DNA from: Kudoa neothunni
Lineage: Eukaryota > Cnidaria
Direction: 5' to 3'
DNA length: 64,000 nucleotides
Assembly (NCBI GenBank): GCA_964304625.1
Contig: OZ199840.1
Span: forward strand, 6,014,001-6,078,000
Shown: in pieces, positions 40,051 through 50,047 of the stretch
How positions within the stretch are numbered: position 1 is the stretch's first letter
Layout of the letters: the number at the start of each line of letters is the position of its first letter
Translations under genes and position numbers: made by a program
Notes under the pieces: model-generated
The model's database searches: none
What the model saw: only the letters and a program-made list of their open reading frames with translations
What the model was told of the DNA's origin: nothing

Positions 40051-42494
40051 TCAGTTCCTAAGGTGGCCATTTTGAGTAAAAAGGCTATCATCTTCGTCAA
40101 CTAGCTCATTAGGAACATCTATTGAGTCCAACATCCTGCACAAGTAATCCCACTTGGCGTTCATGCAGCGATTCTTTTTGGATATGTGTCTCATTTTCCA
40201 TTTATAATACTCTTAATGTTTATTTAATTGGTTACCGGTTTTGAATGCTACTCGAAAAATTCATACTAACAATAATCGCCATATGTGCTTCCAACTGTTT
40301 AACTTTAGCCTTGGTCGATTCATATTTGCGGAATAGTTCCTCTAAAAGGAGAAATATACAGAAAATGACATTCATTTAAACCAGGAATGTGTTATTGGTA
40401 ATAAAGTCATTTATTATTTTGCTGTAAATATCCGAAATATAATATACTATCAGGGTCGTATTGAATGGGGGTTCTTTCGGGGACTATAATTTCTTTTTTA
40501 AATTGTGGCCGAATTGGAGGAATTTCTAATAGACATACAATAAATTTCTGCTATAATTATTAAGCTTAACCTATTTCAAACGAGGATTCCAACCTAAAAA
40601 ATAAAAATTTGTTAATTATAAACACTATTAGATGTTGCGTACGGTGGTGGATCGTAGGGTCCGGCGAACTCAGAAACACCGTTGATGTCCATTATATTTT
40701 CAATTCCAAGTGATATTGGTTCGCTGAAACTAAACATAATCAAATTAAAAACAAACTTAACAGAATCTAAAGTATTAATTTAAACAGTATAATTTTAATG
40801 GAGAACATTTCCACGCATAACCAACCTAAAGATTTACATTATTGATTGGAAAACTCCAGGATTTTCCATGTTTAAACTGGCATAAATTTTGAAAAGATTG
40901 ATGGCATCTTCCTTGGAGATAAAAGTGCAATAGGTTGCATTACCCAATGGGGGTACCAATTTTTCGTATGGTTTTTAATTGCATGAAGGTGAATCTTCCT
41001 TTTTTGCATCTCATTTTTGTGAGATAATAGTTGACTTGACGTTGTTGTGCACTTTTTGCCCCAGCATTCTAAAAGACAACCCAAAATTTAACTCATTACG
41101 TTGAGGTTTAATGTGTAGAAGATAGTTACAGATGACATTAGATTTTGTGCTCTTCGAATAATTTTATGAATATCTGGTAGAGCCACCACATGTGCACCAT
41201 TCACTTCGTAAACAAACACTGTGTTTCCACTTGAACTTTTATTTTGAACTGTATTCTACAGGTAACAACTTTCAACTCAAACTCCTAAAATAATAAAGAT
41301 ACGTTTAATTTTAGCTCTGTTTTTTGTTGTTTTTGCACGTGGTTAGATGTACTTTCTGGGCTTTCACTGGAGTTGATGCTAAGACGCCTGGATGAAATAT
41401 GGTTGTTAGCCCCAATCGATTGTGTTGGTAACGGAGTTGGTTCATGAGATTGCGAGCGACCTTGTGTTTTGGTTGTTTTATCTTCGGCCCGTTCGATAAC
41501 ATTCTTCTCGAGATAGATGGGAGGTAGAAGACGTATCTTGTTGGTTTCGTTGACTACCGGTAGACTGGTCACGGATATTCCCAGTTTTATCAACACGTCC
41601 ATTATATCTTCCATGGAAACATACTTTAAATCATTTCCAAAGTGGTGAATTTTTTTTATCTTGGTGAGATAGTTGTATAGTGACTGGTCTTCAAGTATGT
41701 TGAAAGAAATGGTGGATTGAAGTGTCTCAACAAATTCGTCAGTTAGTTGATCCGACTCAATATTATCACAACTGAGTATTTTGATGAATCCCATCCATGG
41801 TACGATACTTTTTCCCTCGTGAATGAAGTAGGTTAGCTCGGGCTTCTAATGCATAACATTAGAAATATTGATATGCAGATAGGTGGAGATTCTTACTATT
41901 GTTTGTGGAATAACATACGATTTCACATAGTCCACCGTTTCGTTCTCTATATCAATAGTTTTACTCCACACAATTCTGTTCAGATATTGATTGTTGTTGG
42001 ACGAGCTGAAACTTTTAAATATATCCAGTGCTTCTTCTCTGGTGATGAAGGAGCAAACTTTTACGTCATTGTTCACTATTCCCAGTATTTTAAGTTTCAT
42101 TAGATGTGGACCTGACAATCTTCTTGAAGATATACCACTCTTCGAGAGGTAATAATTTGGCTGAGACAATACCTACAGGATGGAATGATATTAGTTGAAC
42201 AGTAGACTGGCTCCACAACATAAAACACATCAACTTAGGAGTGTATGTGTAATGTATAAACAATAATAGAATTTGTTAAATGTGGACTAAATTTGCATTG
42301 GAGTTTTGGGTACGGTAGGTAGAAACGATTAAATTTACGAATAGAACAATCATGATAGTCCAATAAATATTATAGAATAAATATACCTGGAAGACTAATC
42401 GTAGGACCCTGGTCACTTCAGGCATTATCATCACTTCCATGTTATCAACCACTAGTGGATGGACTACAACCGAATCGTTAGATTCGTCTTTCAT
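40051..42494 (-). CDS. Nuclear protein with two SKI/SNO/DAC-like domains and a C-terminal coiled coil
   Basis: Exons in coding order: 42494-42387, 42172-41897, 41845-41303, 41255-41130, 41068-40838, 40729-40626, 40525-40448, 40341-40271, 40209-40051, about 564 aa. Two copies of one domain are visible. Copy 1: VDNMEVMIMPEVTRVLRLVF, NYYLSKSG, LMKLKILGI, VCSFITREEALDIFK. Copy 2: YEVNGAHVVALPDIHKIIRR, NYYLTKMR, FMQLKTIRKI, YCTFISKEDAINLFK. The order (short beta segment, LP/MP helix, Q/LxxLKxL, C-x-[FL]-[IL]-[ST]-[KR]-[ED]) fits the DACH/SKI fold (ICLPQAF, VRILRGLG, CKLLSRKDF). Between them lies a Ser/Pro/Thr-rich linker; then a PPPY motif and a basic coiled coil (ELFRKYESTKAKVKQLEAHM). It is probably a transcriptional co-regulator. 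Exon 41068-40838 needs a one-base skip near 40957-40967 to keep copy 2 in frame: a sequencing error or a real frameshift. Not a clear orthologue of SKI, SNO or DACH. Confidence 0.7.
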
Positions 42495-43247
42495 TTTTGA
42501 TGTTTTTATATTGAAGCAAGTCAAAAAAGACGATATCGTTGTTTATGCTGAGCTAGTAAATTATAAATTTACAGTTGCCTGTCAACCTATTGACGTTTCA
42601 AATGAATGCCAGGTAGCTGCAACTAACAATAATTCAACAAATATAGTACATTGTTAATTAATAAGTAGTTCTTATTGTCACAACAACCAATTACTATTAT
42701 CTTCTAAATAAAACACTCTAACAGCCCATTCCCTAGAGGTCTAATCACCATATACAGAACAGTTGTTTGGATGCATAAAAAACCTCACATATCCTATTAA
42801 TATTGATAACACACACTTGAATAGTAACCATTTTTTGGGGTGTTCTATTAGGTTTATTACACAATTAAATAATGCTAACTACGGTTTATTTACAGGTAAA
42901 ATGTTTATAATCATAATAATAAATAATATAGTGCAAAATAAAAACAACTATTAATATTATTCCATGGCAAACAGAGTTTGCATCTAAAATATATTTTAAT
43001 AATATTTATAATTATCAAGGTCCCGGCACACTTAATAATGTCTCATCAAAAAAAGGTGTTGTTGATAGTTTAAGGTGCTTAGTTTTTATTATTGTTATAA
43101 GAAACAAAATAATAAATTATGTAATTTCGCTAATATTCTAATTAAAACGATTGTAGTTGTAGTTATGCTTTAACGCAAATGTGATGAGAAAATTGGCAAA
43201 ACGAATAAAAAAATTGATAAATACCATAAACCTGTTAATTCCTATTA
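42495..43247. other. Intergenic, no gene seen
   Basis: AT-rich spacer between two genes on the same strand. Short open frames at 42,439-42,954 on the plus strand show no family resemblance. Confidence 0.45.
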
Positions 43248-44693
43248 TTATATTATTTTTGACATTGCAGCGTACTTCGCAGCTTCCAATCTGGTAATAA
43301 ACCATTCCACTTGTTTGATAAGCCAATATTTATCTCTGGATTCCAAAAAAGCTTTCTGACTTGGAGCTATTAGTGAACGCTTTGTGACTGTGTCAGGTGG
43401 TTTTTCGATTGAAGAACGTTTGTATTCGAGAAGATTGTTTTGCAATTGCTTTTTATGAAATTGCATTTCATTTTTTGTAGTGTCTTTCAATTCCGATATC
43501 AACTTCAACACAGACATAGTATCTAGACCCAACTTATCCTGTAGATAATTTATAGCTTGAACTGCTTTTTTGGTTTCTTGGGCTAGATAAATTTGAAACA
43601 TTAAAGAAAATAAATAATTATGGAGATTTACTAGAAATTTCTGATTTTTTGGGTGTGACCTCACTCAAACTTGGTTTAGTATATGTCTTTGAATTGTCAA
43701 CTGCATAATTCTGTGGAGTGTAAACATTGTAGAGGGAATTCTTCTTATTGTCATACGAATTATCATATACGGGCATTATAAATTGTCTTGAGTTTCCAGT
43801 GTAGCTTGGCATAATACCGGACGGATATCCATTGCCTAACGATCCACTATCTACATTGTAGGTGTGAATGTTGCCGTAGTTTTTCAGGTATTTGTTGAAC
43901 ACTTTGTTAAATATGTCATATTTTGATTGTTCATTCGCATAGTATGTTGGAGAGTTATCAGTAGTCTGTTGGTAATAATTCATGTAATAATTATATGGAT
44001 AGTTCCAATTGGAAGTATCATATTGATAGGGGTAAGTGTAATAGGGGGGTTGATAAGGATTTTCGTAGTAATTTTGAGAGTTTATATTGTTTAAAGAAAT
44101 ATATTTTGCCGCTTCAAGTTTAGTCACAGTAGAAGTGATATCATTTATAAGTTTGAGATCTTCTTTGTAGAGATCAATTTCTTTCTTTTTCACTTTCATC
44201 CACTGAAGAATTTTATTAATGCTAGCTGGTGAGGTATTTTCGATGGAGCCCAATTTTTGATATAATCGCTCATAATCATGCTCACTTTGATCAATATTTG
44301 CTTGTATTTGGTTTCTGATAGTTTCACGATGTTCAATAAAATTTTGTGGATAGATTTGGAGTTGTTTTTCCAGTTCGTCCAATTTAGAGACAGCCATCAT
44401 CACCTCGGACGGAATTTTTGGAGTATTAGCAGTTCGATCTTGAGCTATTATAAACAGTTTTTATAATAAATCCAATAAAAACCCAAGTTACATGATGAAT
44501 CAGATAGATCTCTGACAATAACTCCTTTTTTACTAGGGCTATTTGAGTTGGTGTCGCCTTGCTTCAATTTATCGTCTTGAGCAGCACTCAAGGCGTGATC
44601 TAACACTTTGTCCCGTTTCTCAACTAGAAACGGCGCTATTTTTGCCACCACCAACCCATATATTAGAATTTTTAACCATAAAAGTTTAAACAT
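43248..44693 (-). CDS. Secreted protein with duplicated helical domain and Tyr/Asn/Pro-rich linker, lineage-specific
   Basis: Exons 44693-44492, 44444-43632, 43582-43248; introns 47 and 49 bp, both phase 1; 449 aa. The N terminus MFKLLWLKILIYGLVVAKIA is a good signal peptide. A charged segment follows (KRDKVLDHALSAAQDDKLKQ), then domain 1, predicted helical, ending TVTKLEAAKYISLNNI. A linker of about 130 residues is rich in Tyr, Asn and Pro (for example NPYQPPYYTYPYQYDTSNW). Domain 2 ends FITRLEAAKYAAMSKII at the stop. The two domains also share SIEN/SIEK before the last helix pair, so they look like an ancient duplication. No cysteine framework, no membrane segment after the signal, and no family I recognise. 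A structural extracellular or cuticular role is a guess from composition only. Confidence 0.8.
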
Positions 44694-44765
44694 CCCTGAA
44701 GGGACTAAGACGATTGAAGAGTTTTTCGATAGAATTAGTCAGTATGAATCTTGTGATTTCTCTAC

Positions 44766-44944
44766 TCAATCAAAATTAACGCAGCTTGGGATTAAATTTA
44801 TATGGTTTCCTGTTGTCAGATCAATTACAATGCTTTTCTACGTATTTTACACAGTCGAGCCATGACAATCAATTTTATTGAGTGCACATTGAATCCGAAA
44901 CGATCCACGGTAATCGCATCGTTTCCGTCGTATTTAATTGGCAT
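44766..44944 (-). CDS. Possible very small two-exon gene, unknown
   Basis: Exons 44944-44842 and 44809-44766 would join over a 32-bp GT-AG intron (CAACAG acceptor) into a 48-residue protein starting MPIKYDGNDAITVDRFGF. Frame and splice sites fit, but the intron is shorter than any well-supported one here. The antisense strand also has open frames, and I recognise no family. Treat as tentative. Confidence 0.3.
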
Positions 44945-44999
44945 ATTTTGTATTTGTAAAAAAATGGTGACCAAACTTTATTTTCTAGAAGATATCTGC

Positions 45000-47022
45000 G
45001 TTATTTCACTAGCACTCATGTGTAGGCTTCAAGCATTTATAAAATTTTAGTGGTACACTAAATTTCCAACCCACATGAGCCTCTCCGTGGGGTTTCTTAC
45101 CGAAAAAATTGCTTATCGCATTAGTTAACCCATAGATACAATTACATGGAGATAGAGTGAATTTATGTAGAATAGTATTGCTAATATAATATTAGTCTAT
45201 TCATATCAACGCTCTTAATAAATTTTACTCAAAAAGGGATCGACTATTAGATTATTAATTTTGTTGTTTTGGTAATTTTAATCAATTTTGATCTAAAACT
45301 ATTAAAGAGCGATTTTTAGAAGGAACTTTATAGAAAGAGGTACGATATTTTTATTAACCAAACACATTCAAATTGTTTTTGACTATTGATTCCGTCACCC
45401 AGGCGATAATTTTATATTTATTCCAATGCTATAGTCACTCTTCTCCGTTTATTGACGATATATAGAACCGCTATAACTGTAAGTCCATAGCCATAAATTG
45501 GAATATCGTTCATTTTGACAGTTTATTCATTATTAATTATACATCACAATCTTTAAACAGGTTTAAGAGCTAAAAATCTTCATCAAAGTTACCAATACCG
45601 AATGAAAGTACTTTCTAGTTAAACTTGGAAGTTATAAAACCTCCATAAGTCGTTCTTGAGCAATTATTTTTAGGAGGAAATTAAAAATATTACATTAATT
45701 AAATCGTTTTCGGTCGTTGTGTATGATTCAAAAATTTCTCTCTAAATAAGAAAGATTGAATTCTCAAGTGTCCTTCAGATCCGTATATACGATAGTTTAA
45801 AATATCCTTTGAAATATTTGATTATTCATATTTGATAAAAATATCTCAAAACGTGGAATAGCGACGTTAAATAAACAATGCTGCTTATCAACACAGAAAT
45901 TCTGTTTAATACTCAACATTTTAATGCAAATATTTTTTGTTTACGACCTGAAGATAATATATTATGCAGAAGTAGATAGTTATAACAATTTAAAATGTTA
46001 AAATGCTCAGAAAATTTGGTACCAGCCTTTATCATAAAATCACAAGAATACAAGAAAATTAAAAAAGAAAATCATATTCGTGTGTATCAACAGAAAGTAA
46101 AAGTCTCACTCTGTCTTTAAATGCACAGAAAATACATTATGTATCAAATTTTAATACAGTGGTTTATTATAATCAATAAGCTTGCATCGATCAATTTTTT
46201 GGTGCGTGCGCGTTAATTTTGATGTCAACTTCTCATTTTCAAAACTACTCTATATTTAAAAAGAGTTACACTTGAATCTTTTAAAAAGAGGTAAAACAGA
46301 TTGAGTTTAAGTTTATATAATTTTTTTCTCGACGTAGATACGTTATGTAATAATAAATAATAATAATCATTATTTGTTAGATGATAAACACCAATTTTTT
46401 TTAATTATTTGAAATTAATTATCCAACTATTCGAATATATATAAATATTTTTAAATTCTAACGAATTACATTTTAACAACAAATTTTTAATAGAATACAA
46501 TACGAATACGCATTAACCCTCCCTGTCCGAAGCAAGGTTCCTTAGAGACCCTAATTTCAGTATTTTTCGCGTTACTCTGAAACTGAACTATTGCCTTCTT
46601 AACTGTTATAGGAATGCCTCTATAAGGCTAAAAAGTAAGTATAGAAACTATAATTTTTTTTCTAATTATAGATCGTAAATATTATAAATATAAGTTTTTA
46701 TTACAATTAAGACATTATGTTTAAGATAAATTTACTCCTTTATTAATAATTTTAAAATGAATATATAAATTGAAATATTTATCAATATATATTTAGAATA
46801 CATCATCGACTACCTTTCACGAGAAATACAAACAGAATGGAATCAATATCAGATATATTTATATTGAACAATATTAAAAAATATTATTTTAAATAGTCAA
46901 AATGTGTAATCCATTAAAAAATTTAATTTTAACGTTAATTAATGATAAATGCAATGAGACCCATCTCAAAAATATAAATCTTAAAAATAAAGACGCAGTG
47001 AGAAAACAATCGAAAATTTCCG
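45000..47022. other. Intergenic, no gene seen
   Basis: About 2 kb of AT-rich DNA downstream of SMAD4. A piggyBac-like terminus follows the TTAA at 46,514-46,517 (CCCTCCCTGTCCGAAGC with an adjacent small hairpin); no partner end or transposase found. Confidence 0.45.
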
Positions 47023-48745
47023 TTATGTAAATTGAATAAAAAAGGCTTCATATTTAATTTTTATAAGTTGCAGCAGTGGTATAAAATAAACCTCAGCCCA
47101 TATTGGAGTACATCGGATGTTTTTGTGGTAGTTTTCTCCCCAACCCTTAACAAAGCTCATTTTAAAGGAAACGCACTTAACCAACGCGCAAAAATCCCCA
47201 AAACATTCCAGTCGGCTGCAATTTAACAATTTTTGCCCGAATTCCAAGTCCATCACCTAATCAAATCCGCCTTAAACTTCAAAACATTATTATTTTCTGG
47301 TTACCTCAAAAGAATTCATAGGATATACTTTGTGCACGTAGTAGAGTGGTAAATTGTATTTGTGATTATAGACTTCACTTTGAACAAAAACTGATGCTTG
47401 AGATCTGTTTGTTAGACGTATACGACCCGACTCAAGGCCAATAACGATTCCGTCACCAACATAAGAGACGCAAGTTTTAGTCTTTTCAATCCAAATTGTA
47501 ATATATAATGCAATACACCCAATAGATCACTTAGTTACTTTTTCCAAACTGTCATCATTGATTATGGAACCCAAAGAGATCCCATCCGACCTGCTCAAGC
47601 TTGTATAACCATCAATACTTAGACTAGGTTTGTCCATATCAACTCTAAGTCCACATTTTTTTGAAAATTCGAACACGAGAATACGATAAAAGTTTTCATT
47701 ATTCATTCCACTTAAAATTTTCTCCAGATAGCTTTTACACTGTTGAGTAATGTAATCGTGCTCACAACAGAAATCTTTGTCATTCAAATGTTTGATTACT
47801 GCAAAACATATAGAATAATAATGATTATTGTTAATCACATTTTCGGGTGAAGGTGTATCCCCATGGCTGTTTACCTGCTACCCTATTTCTACTAGAAAGA
47901 GAAAAGTTTTGTAAAACTTAACATAAAAACAAATACATCGAGTTGGAGGGATAAATAAGTTTCAATGATCTTTTATCTTTCTTGATGTATTTCTGGTAAT
48001 TTTTAACTGCCAAAAATGTAATTCTCAACATGACCACAGTTAAATAAGAATACTTTTTCTCTCAATGTATTCAATCTGCTTTTCCCGGTTGACATTTTCA
48101 TTTGTTTCAGTTAAAAATTCAACCTCTTCTAAAATTTTGATATAATTCAAACGAAAAGTCGATATTAGACGATAGATGTGTTCTTCTTCGATCAATATTT
48201 TTACAGTAGGATCTAATCCAGCTAAAGAAATAACCGCACTAGACTGATTATTAAATAGATTTGGTTACTGTACCTTCACAGACGTAATGATGTGGATTTA
48301 TGCATGCCACAATGTCACCACTAAACCTTGTGATTGTTATTGGAGAATTCAGCGGTCGATCGCAGTAGCAGCTGATGGGTGGCGGGTTTTCATGAACAAT
48401 CGTTGGATTTGACCATATTTTATAACTTAAGATTCCAGGTCTCACTCTTACATTAGATATGTTAATTGTTCCTTCACTTTCACAATAAACATTAACACAT
48501 GGGGAATCTATTTCTATACAGAAATTATAAAACAACGAATAAACGAATATAGCGATTTCGCTACCTCCTGAAGTGATAATTTTTTCAAGTTCCATCAGTT
48601 TAAATGAATTATTCAAATGTTTGCATACCCATTCGGTAAAGTTAAGACGTAAAACAGTATAATTATTGAGTGTAGGAGCTTTCTTATGTTCATCGTTTAT
48701 TTTCATGCTCAACCCAAAAAGGATCCTAGTGTGCATCTCCATCAT
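47023..48745 (-). CDS. SMAD4: SMAD4-like co-SMAD (TGF-beta/BMP signal transducer), divergent
   Basis: Common-mediator SMAD that joins receptor-activated SMADs and enters the nucleus. Exons in coding order: 48745-48565, 48513-48284, 48243-48054, 48006-47937, 47891-47875, 47798-47539, 47481-47305, 47256-47023; 452 aa (human 552). MH1 (to about 145) keeps the four zinc ligands: SPCVNV, SCYC, then ACINPHHY (human VCVNPYHY). After the splice SSAVISLAGL parallels RVVSPGIDLSGL. The linker is short (about 110 residues). MH2 (about 266-452): FYRILVFEF, LSIDGY, SLGSI, ASVFVQS, VHKVYPMNSFEVMDL, then SFKMSFVKGWGENYHKNIR and CTPIWAEVY. VHKVYP and the missing C-terminal SSxS favour SMAD4 over receptor SMADs. 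The first intron (48564-48514) is 51 bp and in frame, so the ORF reads through it. The MH1 DNA-contact hairpin is strongly altered. Confidence 0.88.
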
Positions 48746-49611
48746 TGTGAATGTAATAGGTGTGTTAAGAAACGGACGTTAAACCTAAGTTATTTAGTGA
48801 AAATTGCCTAACGTAATCTTTAAATCTCAATGGAATTATCCTTTTTTCGTTTTTATGGATGCTGACATTGCATCATATCATCTTCAAAATTCGCAGCCAA
48901 TGCCCCCTTAAAGTTGCTCCAAGTTTTTGACCAAAACGATCTTCCCCAGCAGTCAGTAGAGCTGGAAAAACTTTATCTTCAAATTGTCAAAGTGAAACAT
49001 TATGATAGTTTGTGGATATTATGGGAAGATGCCTGATTAATGATTGGAAGCTGAGCTTTAATTTTATAATCCGATATATAATATTATATATCGACCAATA
49101 AATGTGTTTGATTTAACAAGTTATAAAGGATACATTAGAGCATATTAAAATACTATTAAAAATATAGTTTTTATCAACTGTAATTATATAAACGCCAATA
49201 ATTTTGACAAGTAACCATAAATTAAGTATTTGTTATGGCTTAGAGATATAATCGTTAAGATGACAAATTCACATAACAGATTGTAGAAATATTTCCTGTT
49301 ATTAAACCGTGATATTTACAATTACAACAACAGAATATCACTAAAGTTTTTAATTATTAAAATTTTTATGTTATTTAAAGAAAAATTCCTTATCAAACTA
49401 TAAAAAGTAGTCTAGTCGTTCTTATTAAATTAAATCTTATTTTTTTGTTATAACATTTTTGTTGAGTTAGTCTATTTTTAGCTAATGCACATAAAAAAAT
49501 GTCGAACTTTATTTTATCGGCTTTTACTTTAATACACAGAGTAACCTGCAATCAGCAGTAAATAAATATCAATTCCAATGTTGAACTAGTTGCCCTAATC
49601 CACCCAAAGAA
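48746..49611. other. Divergent intergenic region between SMAD4 and a small secreted protein gene
   Basis: AT-rich spacer holding two outward promoters; no motif stands out. Confidence 0.4.
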
Positions 49612-50047
49612 ATGACTAAATCGATGAAAATACCACTTTTATTATTCGTTGTTTCTAATTTGTTATGTCTAATCTCATTTATCTCAAGTAAATAAGAATG
49701 TCATTTGAATAGTCTTTAAACCCTATATAAACAATACAGATAGCCCCTCGATTGACAAAGGTTTAAGGTGTAAAACAAATGATGATCAAGATAAACTCCT
49801 ATTGGTGATTTCATGCAAAAACAAAAGGAAAGAAATTTTAACTTACAAATCAACAATAATTCCAACCCCGATGTGGATGATAGAAGAAACTTCGGCAATT
49901 ACCCCAGAACAACCTGAAAACCTCCCTCATTACATTGTAACAACGATGTTCCACCCAGTTGTCAAATCTGCTGTGATTTCCATTACTGGGTGCGGAAATG
50001 GAACAGCTAAAAATTGTGAAATTTATTCCTTAACTGGTATATTATGA
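49612..50047 (+). CDS. Small secreted protein with a few cysteines, lineage-specific
   Basis: Two exons, 49612-49687 and 49740-50047, over a 52-bp intron (A|GTAAAT ... TACAG|AT) in phase 1; 127 aa. It starts MTKSMKIPLLLFVVSNLLCL, a clear signal peptide, with cleavage likely near ISFISN. The mature part of about 100 residues has four cysteines, in GLRCKTND, VISCKNKRK, ITGCGNGT and KNCEIYS. That would suit two disulfides. The middle is Pro/Thr-rich (TPMWMIEETSAITPEQPENL). A second in-frame ATG lies four codons in. No family recognised. Confidence 0.75.

Noticed and set aside
40571-40593. A 23-nt exon in the SKI/DAC-domain gene
   Set aside because: Its phase does not fit its neighbours, while skipping it gives a consistent 100-bp intron (40526-40625).
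44608-45050. Plus-strand open frames over the start of the secreted-protein gene
   Set aside because: They are antisense to a well-supported signal-peptide exon, or lack consistent splicing, and show no family match.
48514-48564. In-frame 17-residue insertion in SMAD4 MH1
   Set aside because: It is a 51-bp intron with GT...TATAG ends; removing it restores the MH1 alignment.
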